DNA of 40,291 nt from Alphaproteobacteria bacterium. GTDB taxonomy: Bacteria; Pseudomonadota; Alphaproteobacteria; Caulobacterales; Parvularculaceae. Position 1 is the first letter of the stretch. Each line of letters opens with the position of its first letter. The notes beneath the pieces were generated by a model that worked only from the letters and a program-made list of their open reading frames with translations, searched no databases and was not told the origin of the DNA. A program made the translations under genes and the position numbers. Shown in pieces: positions 1 through 7,358 of the stretch. The stretch covers positions 1-40,291 of the forward strand of contig JAADIQ010000041.1 in assembly GCA_013151255.1 (NCBI GenBank), in the 5' to 3' direction.

Positions 1-402
1 GTCGGCAAACTTGTCGGCCTGTTGCTCGGCGTGATTGGCTTTTTCGCCTTGCCAGCGTTCGGCATTGACGACGTGCGCCTGCGCGTTGGTGTTTTGTTCT
101 GGTATATGACGGTTGGCGCCTTTATCGGCATGGCTGGCGTCATGACCTGGCATCCAATGCTGAAAATGAAAATGCCATGGTGGTTTATGGGCCCGTGGAT
201 TGGCGCGTGGATGAATTTTATCCTTATCCTGATGACCTGGGAAATATTCGCGCCGTTGATGGCTGACGGAAGATTTTGGGGCTTCACCTCGCCCTGGTGG
301 TGCGTGGTTGAAGGCGCAATCGTCGGCTTGGTAATTGGTGGGCTGACAACATGGATTGGCGGCGAAGGCCCGGAAACTGTCCGGGTGATCGAGCGCGCTT
401 AA
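1..402 (+). CDS. Partial multi-pass membrane protein, unknown function (5' end outside window)
   Basis: The reading frame is open from the first base of the window to the TAA at 400-402, so the start lies upstream and only about 133 C-terminal residues are seen. The fragment is very hydrophobic with about four membrane segments (GLLLGVIGFFALPAF, the stretch around VGVLFWYMTVGAFIG, the Trp/Met-rich WFMGPWIGAWMNFILIL, and VEGAIVGLVIGGLTTW). The second half is unusually rich in Trp and Met. I do not recognise a family, and no catalytic motif is visible. The TTG at 22 could initiate a 126-residue version, but nothing marks it as the true start. The gene converges on the MscS gene with a 4-base overlap of the two 3' ends. 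Confidence 0.6.
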   Translation, partial: VGKLVGLLLGVIGFFALPAFGIDDVRLRVGVLFWYMTVGAFIGMAGVMTWHPMLKMKMPWWFMGPWIGAWMNFILILMTWEIFAPLMADGRFWGFTSPWWCVVEGAIVGLVIGGLTTWIGGEGPETVRVIERA

Positions 403-1580
403 GGCGCGGGTGTTGCGGGGGCCGCCATGGCGTCCGGCGTCTGGGGTAGCGTATCAGCGCCGGGCGTCTCGACGCTGGGCGTCGCGGCGCTGGGCGTTTC
501 GATATAAATTGACCGCGACGGGAAGGCAAAGCCTGTGCCTGCGCCCTCAACTATTTCTTTGATTTTATAGGCGAAGCGTTCTTTGATCTCGAGCCACTCG
601 CCCCAGTCAGTGGTGCGAGTGAAGCAATAGATCATGATATCAATCGAGGACTCGCTAAACGCGTCAATACGCACGAAGGTTGAAACTTCCGGCGGGTGGG
701 CGAATTCATCACTACCCAGAATATAGGCCTCAATCCCGTCGCGAATCTGGCGCAGCTGGTCCGCGCTGGTGCGGTATTCAACGCCTATCTTCCAGTAAAT
801 CCGCCGATGCGTCATTTCGGAATAGTTGGTGACGGCGCTGTCGGAAAGTTGCGCGTTCGGCACATTCACCAGCGCCTTGTCAAACCGGCGCACCGAGGTT
901 GAGCGAAAGTTGATTGTCTGCACCGTTCCCTCAACCACGCCGTCCACCAAAATCCAGTCGCCGGGTTTAAACCGCCGCTCGGCGATAATCAGCAAGCCGC
1001 CAATCAGGTTTTTGAAAAAATCCTGGGCGCCCAGCGCCACCGCGACGGAGATGAGCGACAGGCTGGCCAGCACCGGCATCACCGGAATGCCCCAGATGGT
1101 GAGGATGGCGACCGCACCGACAAAGACGAAAAACCCCTTCAGCGCTTTGCGCACCCATTGGAGCAGCGTGTCGGTGAAGACCCGTTCCAGGGGCTGCAAA
1201 ATATAGCCGAACGGATCGACCAGACGGTAAAGCCCCCAGAAAATCGTCATGGCGATCAGCGTCTGGTTGAGCTTTGTCGCGGCCATCGCCGCCGTTCCGT
1301 CCAGTTCGAGCATGCGCGCGGCGAGGAAGACGCCAAACGCAATCGGCACGAAGGTGAGGGGTTGCTCCAGCGCATCAAGCACAAGGTCGTCCATTTGCGT
1401 CTTGGTGCGTTTGGCGAGCCGCTTCAGCGAGCCGACAATGACTTGCGCCACCACCCGGCGCAGCAAGATGAACACCACCAGAACAAGCGCGGCGATCACC
1501 ACCCGGTCAACCCGGGCGCCCATAATGCTCATCTGCCAGACGGCGACGACCTGTTCCCAAAATGCAGTTAGTGCAGTCAT
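399..1580 (-). CDS. MscS-family small-conductance mechanosensitive channel
   Basis: Inner-membrane channel of the MscS family, which releases solutes under hypo-osmotic shock. The 393-residue product has hydrophobic segments near residues 25-45, 75-90, 103-118 and 140-190. The last one ends in a Gly/Ala-rich pore helix (SVAVALGAQDFFKNLIGG) followed by the beta domain (KPGDWILVDGVVEGTVQTIN, then SVRRFDKALVNVPNAQLSD), which is the usual MscS signature order. The extreme C-terminus is a low-complexity Pro/Thr/Ala tail built from 5-residue units (ETPSA, ATPSV, ETPGA). Its start ATG is at 1578-1580. It is transcribed toward the partial membrane protein and overlaps its stop by 4 bases. It could be an MscS-like paralogue with another solute preference. 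The family assignment is firm, the physiological role inferred. Confidence 0.9.
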   Translation of the reverse strand: MTALTAFWEQVVAVWQMSIMGARVDRVVIAALVLVVFILLRRVVAQVIVGSLKRLAKRTKTQMDDLVLDALEQPLTFVPIAFGVFLAARMLELDGTAAMAATKLNQTLIAMTIFWGLYRLVDPFGYILQPLERVFTDTLLQWVRKALKGFFVFVGAVAILTIWGIPVMPVLASLSLISVAVALGAQDFFKNLIGGLLIIAERRFKPGDWILVDGVVEGTVQTINFRSTSVRRFDKALVNVPNAQLSDSAVTNYSEMTHRRIYWKIGVEYRTSADQLRQIRDGIEAYILGSDEFAHPPEVSTFVRIDAFSESSIDIMIYCFTRTTDWGEWLEIKERFAYKIKEIVEGAGTGFAFPSRSIYIETPSAATPSVETPGADTLPQTPDAMAAPATPAP

Positions 1581-1590
1581 AGACGCTGAC

Positions 1591-1717
1591 CTAGAGCAGG
1601 ATCACATTTTGCAGCAGTAGATCCTGCTCTAGATTCTTTGTGGTCGCGTGATCGAACCATAAAACCGGCCTCATCCTGAGCCTGTCGAAGGGCCCACTTT
1701 TACTGATCACGCTCTAA
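1591..1717. repeat. Nested intergenic repeats: TAGAGC-N-ATCA palindromes with an internal CATCCTGAGCCTGTCGAAGG unit
   Basis: This intergenic stretch between the MscS and PH-domain genes holds two palindromic units. The first has perfect 13-bp arms, CTAGAGCAGGATC at 1591-1603 and its complement at 1620-1632. The second has 8-bp arms GCGTGATC (1646-1653) and GATCACGC (1705-1712). Between the arms of the second lies CATCCTGAGCCTGTCGAAGG (1672-1691), a sequence I know as a dispersed repeat in sphingomonads and other alphaproteobacteria. The outer sequences resemble the widespread AGAGC-N-TGATC/AAAAGTGG repeat of rhizobia and relatives. No open frame is supported here. Confidence 0.7.
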
Positions 1718-1736
1718 CGCGGCTTGGGCGCGGCGT

Positions 1737-2297
1737 CTATCCCGAAACTGCAACGCGTTCCGGAGCCGGCTTTTGCGTATGTGCTTTCGTCCGCGCCTGC
1801 TCGATCGCGGTTTCAATTTCCTGGCGCACCTTTACCGGACTGCCAAGGATCGGGAATTTGATGACCGCGACGCCGGTGCCGTGAACGGACAGTGCGCCAT
1901 AACCGAGGAGGCGGCCAAGAAAGCTCTGATGCAGCATCACTTCCTCGATCTTGTCGAGGGGGATTTCATAAGTGTTGCGAGAGATTAGGCCGGTCTTCAA
2001 AGTCACCCGCACGGACGTCACCGCGATGACAGTGGTCCAGCGATGGACGTAGCGTTGGGTGAAGATGACGAGACCGGAAGCAAACGCCGCGCCCGCAAGG
2101 ATAGTGAAGCTCATGCCAAAGCCCGGCGTCTGACCGCCGCGGGTGGCAAATGCGCCAAGCCAGAACGCTGCGGGCAGGGTGCCAAGTGCAAACCAGAACC
2201 AGCTTCGGAAATCATAGGTCCAGTTGAAATGCGCGCGGTAGAGATAGTCCTCGCCCGGCGCCAGCGTGTTCTTCACATACCCCATCACCCACTCCAT
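1737..2297 (-). CDS. Bacterial PH-domain (DUF304/bPH2-type) membrane protein
   Basis: The 186-residue product has a short N-terminal segment, two adjacent membrane helices (about residues 30-50 and 55-75) and a C-terminal bacterial pleckstrin-homology fold marked by RWTTVIAVTSVRVTLKTGLI, IPLDKIEEVMLHQSFLGRLL and GYGALSVHGTG. That arrangement is typical of YdbS/YdbT-like membrane proteins, whose biochemical role is poorly defined. The start is the ATG at 2295-2297; an in-frame ATG four codons on is also possible. It lies between repeat-bearing intergenic DNA and a divergent small membrane protein gene, so it is probably transcribed alone. The family is clear; the function is not. Confidence 0.82.
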   Translation of the reverse strand: MEWVMGYVKNTLAPGEDYLYRAHFNWTYDFRSWFWFALGTLPAAFWLGAFATRGGQTPGFGMSFTILAGAAFASGLVIFTQRYVHRWTTVIAVTSVRVTLKTGLISRNTYEIPLDKIEEVMLHQSFLGRLLGYGALSVHGTGVAVIKFPILGSPVKVRQEIETAIEQARTKAHTQKPAPERVAVSG

Positions 2298-2475
2298 GGT
2301 TGCGGAAGGAAATCCGGATAGTGAAAATATAGTGCGCTATGTGCACAAATGCATCCACCGCTGTGATGCTTGTTTCTCAGTCCCGCTGGGCGGCTAAAGG
2401 CTTCGGAGGCGCAGGGCGAAATGTCGCGCTCAAAACAGTGGCCGCAAGCGCCGTCGCCGGGCCATCATCGCGGCC

Positions 2476-2847
2476 ATGAACACAGCCCTCTTGATATCGT
2501 CGCTCGCCGGCGTCGCCACCGCCTTCGGCCATAGCTGGCTAGGCGAGACAATGATTTTGCGCCCGCTCTACCGCGAGCGCAAAGACGAGGGCGTGCTCGC
2601 GCCAGCCGCAACCCGCCGGGTCCTGCGCGCAGTCTTCCACCTGCCATCGCTAGCCTGGGCGCTAACCGGCATCTTGACCTTCGGCTTCGTCTATCACGGA
2701 ACCACCCCGCCAATATTCTTCACAGTCTATGGCGCCGCGCTTTACGGCCTTTCGGCCGCAGGAAACCTATGGGGCCTGCGCCGCGTGCATGTGGGCAATG
2801 TGTTGCTGACGATAGCGGCGGTTGCGCTGGTGGTTGGGGCTGTTTGA
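2476..2847 (+). CDS. Small membrane protein, hypothetical
   Basis: A 123-residue product with about four predicted membrane segments: the N-terminus (NTALLISSLAGVATAF), FHLPSLAWALTGILTFGFVY, PPIFFTVYGAALYGLSAAGN, and the C-terminal VGNVLLTIAAVALVVGAV. A charged loop (RPLYRERKDEG) separates the first two. The start is the ATG at 2476-2478. A strong stem-loop with a T-tract follows directly after the stop, which supports a real, singly transcribed gene. The 178 bases upstream, shared with the divergent PH-domain gene, hold no ORF or motif that I can name. I do not recognise the family. Confidence 0.65.
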   Translation: MNTALLISSLAGVATAFGHSWLGETMILRPLYRERKDEGVLAPAATRRVLRAVFHLPSLAWALTGILTFGFVYHGTTPPIFFTVYGAALYGLSAAGNLWGLRRVHVGNVLLTIAAVALVVGAV

Positions 2848-2852
2848 GGGCG

Positions 2853-2883
2853 TGCGCTTAAGTTTAATTTAGCGCATGTTTTT
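2853..2883 (+). terminator. Probable rho-independent terminator after the small membrane protein gene
   Basis: TGCGCTTAA at 2853-2861 and TTTAGCGCA at 2868-2876 pair over 8 of 9 positions around a 6-base AT-rich loop, followed by TGTTTTT (T-run 2879-2883). It begins five bases after the stop codon at 2845-2847. Confidence 0.6.
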
Positions 2884-2894
2884 GGGGTCGGAAG

Positions 2895-2914
2895 GCCCCC
2901 TTCGACCGCTTGCG
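2895..2914 (-). repeat. Fragment of the double-hairpin G/C repeat
   Basis: GCCCCCTTCGACCGCTT is shared with the 3' half of the full element at 34048-34094. Only the part covering the second hairpin and the G-run remains, so this looks like a decayed copy. It lies in the 279-base gap 2848-3126, which otherwise holds a terminator and REP-like palindromes and no supported gene. Confidence 0.5.
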
Positions 2915-3050
2915 TGAGGACTTGGAGGGCATTTCCTTCGGCCTTGCTTCCCCTCAGCAAGTGTCATTGCCGGGCTTGTCCCACTGGTGTCCGGTTAAGA
3001 AAATCCTCGCACTTTTAGCAGTGTTCAACCCATTATTTCCACGCAGTGTC

Positions 3051-3073
3051 ATCACCGGATTTATTCCGGTGAT
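3051..3073 (+). repeat. REP-like palindrome, copy 1 (ATCACCGGA/TCCGGTGAT)
   Basis: Perfect 9-bp arms ATCACCGGA (3051-3059) and TCCGGTGAT (3065-3073) around a 5-base loop, flanked by TGTC on the left and CCAG on the right. The same flanks occur, inverted, on the copy at 3596-3618. A degenerate relative with ATTGCCGGG begins at about 2966. Confidence 0.7.
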
Positions 3074-3126
3074 CCAGCGCAAAAGAAAAGAAACTCAAAA
3101 GCTTGCCTGTCTGGATTGCGTTAGGC

Positions 3127-3420
3127 TTATCGGAATAAATCCTCATAAAGATCGCACCAATCCGGATTTTCCTTCTCAATCGTGTTGAGCTTCCATTTCC
3201 GTGGCCATTTCTTCATGGTTTTCTCTCGCTGAATGGCTGCGTTGATGTCGTCATAGTGATCATACCAAACAAGCATGGTTACGCTGTATTTTTTAGTGAA
3301 GCCGTCATACGTTCCTTGCCTGTGGTCCCAAACCCTTCCTTCAAGATCAGATGTCACGCCAATGTAAAGCGTGCCATTGCGGGCGCTTGCCATGATATAG
3401 ACGAAATAATTTTTCTGCAT
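3127..3420 (-). CDS. GIY-YIG nuclease family protein (URI type)
   Basis: A 97-residue single-domain GIY-YIG protein. The motif order is FVYIM (residues 6-10), TLYIGVTSDLEGRV (17-30, with the conserved Arg29), and a Glu in AIQREKTMKKWPRKWK (Glu66, metal ligand position). The lysine/tryptophan-rich segment after it is characteristic of these small proteins. I chose the ATG at 3418-3420. The frame stays open upstream to 3600, but those extra 60 codons run through palindromic repeat sequence and do not look like protein. Such stand-alone nucleases are often multicopy, and their role is uncertain; DNA structure cleavage is only inferred from the fold. The gene sits between inverted copies of a REP-like palindrome. 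Confidence 0.88.
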   Translation of the reverse strand: MQKNYFVYIMASARNGTLYIGVTSDLEGRVWDHRQGTYDGFTKKYSVTMLVWYDHYDDINAAIQREKTMKKWPRKWKLNTIEKENPDWCDLYEDLFR

Positions 3421-3477
3421 TGAGCGGAACCTTGCCGTCCCTGGATGGCATCTGCAAGCCGCATCTCTCCATTTGTC

Positions 3478-3521
3478 ATTGCCGGAGGTCGATGGTTCCC
3501 CTCCATCTCCATTCCGGCAAT
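3478..3521 (+). repeat. REP-like palindrome, copy 2 (ATTGCCGGA/TCCGGCAAT)
   Basis: Perfect 9-bp arms ATTGCCGGA (3478-3486) and TCCGGCAAT (3513-3521), again preceded by TGTC and followed by CTAGG, with a 26-base insert between them. Relative to copy 1 the arm changes TCA/TGA to TTG/CAA, a two-position compensatory change. It lies just upstream of the GIY-YIG gene, inside the 298-base gap 3421-3718, which contains repeats and no supported gene. Confidence 0.65.
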
Positions 3522-3595
3522 CTAGGACTGCGTTTGATTTTTGCTGGAGCGCCAATCCAAAGCCCAAAATTGCATAAGACATTGCCCATATCTGG

Positions 3596-3618
3596 ATCAC
3601 CGGGACAAGCCCGGTGAT
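3596..3618 (-). repeat. REP-like palindrome, copy 3, inverted relative to copy 1
   Basis: Perfect 9-bp arms ATCACCGGG (3596-3604) and CCCGGTGAT (3610-3618). The flanking CTGG on the left and GACA on the right are the reverse complement of the flanks of copy 1, so the two copies bracket the GIY-YIG gene as inverted repeats. The inner arm base is changed on both sides (A-T to G-C). Confidence 0.7.
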
Positions 3619-3674
3619 GACAGGGGAATATGTGACTGCATACCTTTAAGAGCCAGCCACAAGCGCAACCTATT

Positions 3675-3719
3675 CCTCCCCCGTTCACGGGGGAGGTGGC
3701 CCGAAGGGCCGGAGGGGGC
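3675..3719 (+). repeat. Double-hairpin G/C repeat, copy A
   Basis: Hairpin 1 is CCTCCCCCG (3675-3683), loop TTCA, CGGGGGAGG (3688-3696). After one T comes hairpin 2, GGCCC-GAA-GGGCC (3698-3710), then GGAGGGGGC (3711-3719). The same plan recurs at 34125-34169 and, inverted, at 34048-34094. It ends exactly at the 3' end of the orphan gene transcribed toward it, and could serve as its transcript end. Confidence 0.7.
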
Positions 3720-4660
3720 TACCCTCGTTTAAATTCATCCTGCTTTCCAAAGCACAAGGCCTTCAAGTCAGATAATTCAACTCTGACGCACCGAAAGTCA
3801 TCCAGACCAAACGATGCACAAATTGCGTTGTCTTGCTGGCTTAGCTTAACTGAAAACCCTGTGTGGTTTCGAGAGTCGGCTCCCCATTTTTCTAGTGCTC
3901 TGAAGTTTTCGTATTCGAGTGCCTGCCGTGCACTTTCGATTTCGTCGTGAGATACGCGCAGGTCGCGCAATCCTTTATTGATGTGGTCAAGCAGCTTTTG
4001 ACGTTGATCATCATCAGCGGCATTACAAACTTGATCCCAGAAGGATTCGACTATTTCGTCCGGGCCCAATATGACTTCTAATATTTTTTGAGCACTCCGC
4101 ATCGATTTCATGCCCGGCGGACTACCATTAAAAAAATTGCTACCTCGAAGAGAGCCAATCGTTTCGGTTATCGCGTCGCTATAGTATCCTGCGTCGCTAC
4201 ATCCAGCTTCCCTAATCATGACTTCCAAGCTGCCACCAGTTTTTCTTACCGTGCATAGTTGTGCAAAACTATTGGGAGCACATTGTTTAAAGCGCTTGTG
4301 ATAAGCAAAAAGTACTTTAGCTGCGTTGTGGACATTAGCATAATAGGCTTTCCATTCATCGAACTGTTCGATGATCTGTACCAGCGCTCCGTCGGCATAT
4401 TGTTCCGCCTCGCGGTAAAGATGATCGCGAATAGCAAGTCGTACCGACCTTCTATGCTCGTCTTTTCCACAATCTGGCCCCAGAATGTATAGCCACCCGT
4501 CCGGGTATGCCGCCACGTATCCTTCGTTCAAGAACTTGTTGGGGTTTTTGCAGACGTTGCATTGGATAAGTGTCTGGTCATCCCATTTCTTATTGTGGGA
4601 CACTCTTGCGATAACAAATGGTTCGGCTTTATGAGGAGGGCGAACCTTAACGTCGCGCAC
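3719..4660 (-). CDS. Orphan protein of unknown function with Cys-x2-Cys motif; start uncertain (possibly ATT at 4771)
   Basis: I do not recognise this protein. From the GTG at 4658-4660 it has 313 residues. A possible zinc site is visible early on: CNVC at residues 35-38, then GPDCGKDEH about 25 residues later. The remainder is mostly charged and helical, with no hydrophobic segment. The DNA is visibly richer in A+T than its neighbours and uses codons such as AAT, ATA and TTA more often, which suggests transfer. The frame is open further upstream to a stop at 4799-4801 and encodes plausible protein (GPFIGKPYDEQTQDWKFW). No ATG, GTG or TTG lies in that stretch, but TAAGGAGG (4784-4777) stands 5 bases before an ATT at 4771-4769. 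The true product may therefore be about 350 residues. The alternative is a frameshift from an ATG at 4816-4818. Confidence 0.7.
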   Translation of the reverse strand: MRDVKVRPPHKAEPFVIARVSHNKKWDDQTLIQCNVCKNPNKFLNEGYVAAYPDGWLYILGPDCGKDEHRRSVRLAIRDHLYREAEQYADGALVQIIEQFDEWKAYYANVHNAAKVLFAYHKRFKQCAPNSFAQLCTVRKTGGSLEVMIREAGCSDAGYYSDAITETIGSLRGSNFFNGSPPGMKSMRSAQKILEVILGPDEIVESFWDQVCNAADDDQRQKLLDHINKGLRDLRVSHDEIESARQALEYENFRALEKWGADSRNHTGFSVKLSQQDNAICASFGLDDFRCVRVELSDLKALCFGKQDEFKRG

Positions 4661-4768
4661 TGCTCGATGAAGTTCTGGGCGGTTCCCCGCCTTGATCCAG
4701 AATTTCCAATCTTGGGTTTGTTCGTCGTACGGTTTCCCAATAAATGGGCCGAAATTATTTATGGCTGA

Positions 4769-4784
4769 AATGTCAGCCTCCTTA
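4769..4784 (-). promoter_or_regulatory. Near-perfect Shine-Dalgarno preceding an ATT codon
   Basis: On the minus strand TAAGGAGG is followed by CTGAC and then ATT, in frame with the orphan gene. The spacing of 5 bases is ideal for initiation and no conventional start codon lies at this point. ATT initiation is known but rare (infC, pcnB). The alternative is that this site lies by chance within a 19-codon frame starting at 4818. Confidence 0.45.
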
Positions 4785-4911
4785 CTTTGCGAAGAGATTT
4801 ACTTTCTGAGTTCTTCATACCTCCATTTTGATAGAACAAAACGGGATCATTAACTCAACAGGTGATTCGCAAAACACTACAACTACGATTTTGGGGCACG
4901 GCGTAAATACG

Positions 4912-7284
4912 TTAGTGCCCGCGCTTCCTTCCACCACGAGGCTTACTCCGCACATTACTAACCGTCCCCTCGCTCTTCTTAATCCGCCCCTCACTCGCCT
5001 CCTCAACCCGTGCATCAATCACCGACTGCCTTGCCAGCGGGTCGTCCGCTATCGCCAGCTCGACCTCTTGCAACCTTCTTATCTCATCGCGAACCCGTCC
5101 CGCTTCCTCGAATTCCAAATTCGCGGCGGCGTCGCGCATTTGTTTTTCGAGGGCCGCGAGGTGGGTTTTTAGGTTGTGGCCGGGGGCGAGGAAGTCCTGG
5201 CTGTCTTCGCCGAGGCTGGCGCCGGCCCGTGCGGCGCGGAAGCCTCTGTGGCCTACAAATGTTTGCCCGGCGGCGGCTTTTTTGCCTTCGTCGTTTGAAT
5301 TGGCGATGTCGGCGATGGCGGCTTTGGTGCTTTCCGGCGTGATGCCATGGGCTTTGTTGTGGGCGAGTTGTTTTTCGCGCCGTCGGTCGGTCTCGCCGAT
5401 CGCCCGCTCCATCGAGCCGGTGATACGGTCCGCATAGAGAATAACCCTTCCGTCGACATTACGCGCGGCGCGGCCGATGGTTTGGATTAGCGACGTTTCG
5501 GAACGCAAAAACCCTTCCTTGTCGGCGTCGAGGATGGCGACCAGCCGGCATTCGGGAATATCGAGCCCTTCGCGCAGGAGGTTGATGCCGACCAGCACGT
5601 CAAATGCGCCAAGGCGCAAATCACGGATGATTTCGATGCGCTCCAGCGTGTCGATGTCGGAATGCATGTAGCGCACGCGCACGCCCTGTTCGTGCATATA
5701 TTCGGTGAGGTCCTCGGACATGCGCTTGGTGAGCGTGGTGACCAAAACCCGCCCGCCCTGTTTTGCAACCGTCTTGCATTCGGCGATCACATCATCGACC
5801 TGGTTTTGCTTATCTCCCGTCACCGGGCGGATTTCAACTTCCGGATCGACCAGGCCGGTTGGGCGGATGACCTGTTCGGTAAAGATGCCGCCGGTCTGGT
5901 TTAACTCCCATGCGCCGGGCGTGGCGGAAAAATGCACCGTCTGTGGGCGCATCTTTTCCCACTCTTCAAATTTCAGCGGCCGGTTGTCCATGCAGGAAGG
6001 CAGACGGAAGCCATATTCGGCGAGCGTGCGCTTGCGGTTGAAGTCGCCGCGGAACATCGCCCCGATTTGCGGCACGGTGACGTGGCTTTCGTCGCAAAAC
6101 ACCAGCGCATTTTCCGGCAAATATTCAAACAAGGTTGGCGGCGGCTCGCCGGGTTGGCGGCCCGTGAGGTAACGGGAATAATTTTCAATCCCGGCGCAGG
6201 CGCCCGTCGCCGCCATCATCTCAAGGTCAAACTGCACGCGCTGCTCAAGGCGCTGGGCTTCCAGCAAGCGTCCTTCCTCAAGCATGATCGGCAAGGTCTG
6301 GTTCAGTTCCTTCTTGATGCCAATCATCGCCTGGTTGAGCGTCGGGCGCGGCGTGACATAGTGAGAATTAGCGTAGAGCATGACCTGTTCAAGCGCGCCG
6401 GTTTTCTGTCCCGTCAGCGGGTCAAATTCGGTGATCTCTTCAATCTCGTCGCCGAACAGAGAAATGCGCCAGGCGCGGTCTTCGTAATGCGCCGGGAATA
6501 CCTCAATCATATCGCCGCGCGCGCGGAAACACCCGCGCGCAAACGCATTGTCGTTGCGGCGATATTGCAGGGCGACGAGGTCAGCGAGGAGTTTATTGCG
6601 CGCAATCGTCTCGCCGACTTTCAGCGAGAATGTCAACGCCGTATAGGTCTCGACCGAGCCGATGCCGTAAATGCAACTGACCGAGGCGACAATCACCACA
6701 TCGTCGCGCTCTAACAATGCGCGCGTGGCCGCATGGCGCATGCGGTCGATTTGCTCGTTTATAGAGCTTTCTTTTTCTATATATGTGTCCGTACGCGGAA
6801 CATAGGCCTCGGGCTGATAGTAATCGTAATAGGAAACGAAATATTCAACCGCATTGTCGGGAAAGAACGCCTTGAACTCGCCATAAAGCTGGGCGGCAAG
6901 GGTTTTGTTGGGTGCAAGCACCAGCGCCGGGCGTTGCGTCGCCTCGATGATTTTGGCCATCGTAAACGTCTTGCCGGTGGCGGTGGCGCCGAGCAGCACC
7001 TGGTCGAATTCGTCGTTGCGCAGGCCCTGCGTCAGCTCATGGATCGCCGCCGGCTGGTCGCCCGCCGGCTGATAGTCGGCGACCACGCGCAAGGGGTTGG
7101 CCAGGCCCGAATGTTTCGGCCGCTCCGGGCGGTGCGGCGTCCACTCGTCCAGCGGCGTCGCCAAGCGCTCATGATAAAGCGCAACGGCCTCGGAAAATTT
7201 GCCGCGCACGACATCGGCCGCGGGCGTCGTCGGCGGGGCTTTCGGCCTCTTGGCCTTGGGGTCATATCCGGGGCGTGCAGGCAT
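4912..7284 (-). CDS. uvrB: Excinuclease ABC subunit UvrB
   Basis: Damage-recognition helicase-like subunit of the UvrABC nucleotide excision repair nuclease, which loads with UvrA and recruits UvrC. From the ATG at 7282-7284 it has 790 residues. Walker A GATATGKT lies near residues 99-106, followed by the beta-hairpin sequence [12 protein letters not shown] that inserts between DNA strands, DESHVT (DEAD-like motif II), and helicase motifs near [12 protein letters not shown] and QTIGRAARN. The C-terminal UvrC-binding UVR motif is around [16 protein letters not shown]. The protein is longer than E. coli UvrB (about 670) because of an N-terminal extension of roughly 60 residues and a basic tail ending GGRKRGH, as often seen in alphaproteobacteria. 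A TTG at 7357-7359 would add 25 residues but would overlap the divergent TPR gene's start. Confidence 0.97.
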   Translation of the reverse strand: MPARPGYDPKAKRPKAPPTTPAADVVRGKFSEAVALYHERLATPLDEWTPHRPERPKHSGLANPLRVVADYQPAGDQPAAIHELTQGLRNDEFDQVLLGATATGKTFTMAKIIEATQRPALVLAPNKTLAAQLYGEFKAFFPDNAVEYFVSYYDYYQPEAYVPRTDTYIEKESSINEQIDRMRHAATRALLERDDVVIVASVSCIYGIGSVETYTALTFSLKVGETIARNKLLADLVALQYRRNDNAFARGCFRARGDMIEVFPAHYEDRAWRISLFGDEIEEITEFDPLTGQKTGALEQVMLYANSHYVTPRPTLNQAMIGIKKELNQTLPIMLEEGRLLEAQRLEQRVQFDLEMMAATGACAGIENYSRYLTGRQPGEPPPTLFEYLPENALVFCDESHVTVPQIGAMFRGDFNRKRTLAEYGFRLPSCMDNRPLKFEEWEKMRPQTVHFSATPGAWELNQTGGIFTEQVIRPTGLVDPEVEIRPVTGDKQNQVDDVIAECKTVAKQGGRVLVTTLTKRMSEDLTEYMHEQGVRVRYMHSDIDTLERIEIIRDLRLGAFDVLVGINLLREGLDIPECRLVAILDADKEGFLRSETSLIQTIGRAARNVDGRVILYADRITGSMERAIGETDRRREKQLAHNKAHGITPESTKAAIADIANSNDEGKKAAAGQTFVGHRGFRAARAGASLGEDSQDFLAPGHNLKTHLAALEKQMRDAAANLEFEEAGRVRDEIRRLQEVELAIADDPLARQSVIDARVEEASEGRIKKSEGTVSNVRSKPRGGRKRGH

Positions 7285-7358
7285 CAAGCGAACATAATGC
7301 GAACGCCGGGAAATGGAAGGGGGAAAGAAGGTGTTTGAAAACCGGGCAGAAAGCGCCA

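Noticed and set aside
2910-3188. 92-codon plus-strand ORF in the repeat region
   Set aside because: It spans several palindromic repeats and the 3' end of the GIY-YIG gene on the other strand, with no ribosome binding site or domain.
3421-3600. 60-codon upstream extension of the GIY-YIG gene
   Set aside because: It runs through palindromic repeat DNA and the conserved family start matches the ATG at 3418-3420.
5932-6714. 260-codon plus-strand ORF inside uvrB
   Set aside because: It is antisense to highly conserved UvrB helicase motifs and its composition is that of a high-GC shadow frame.
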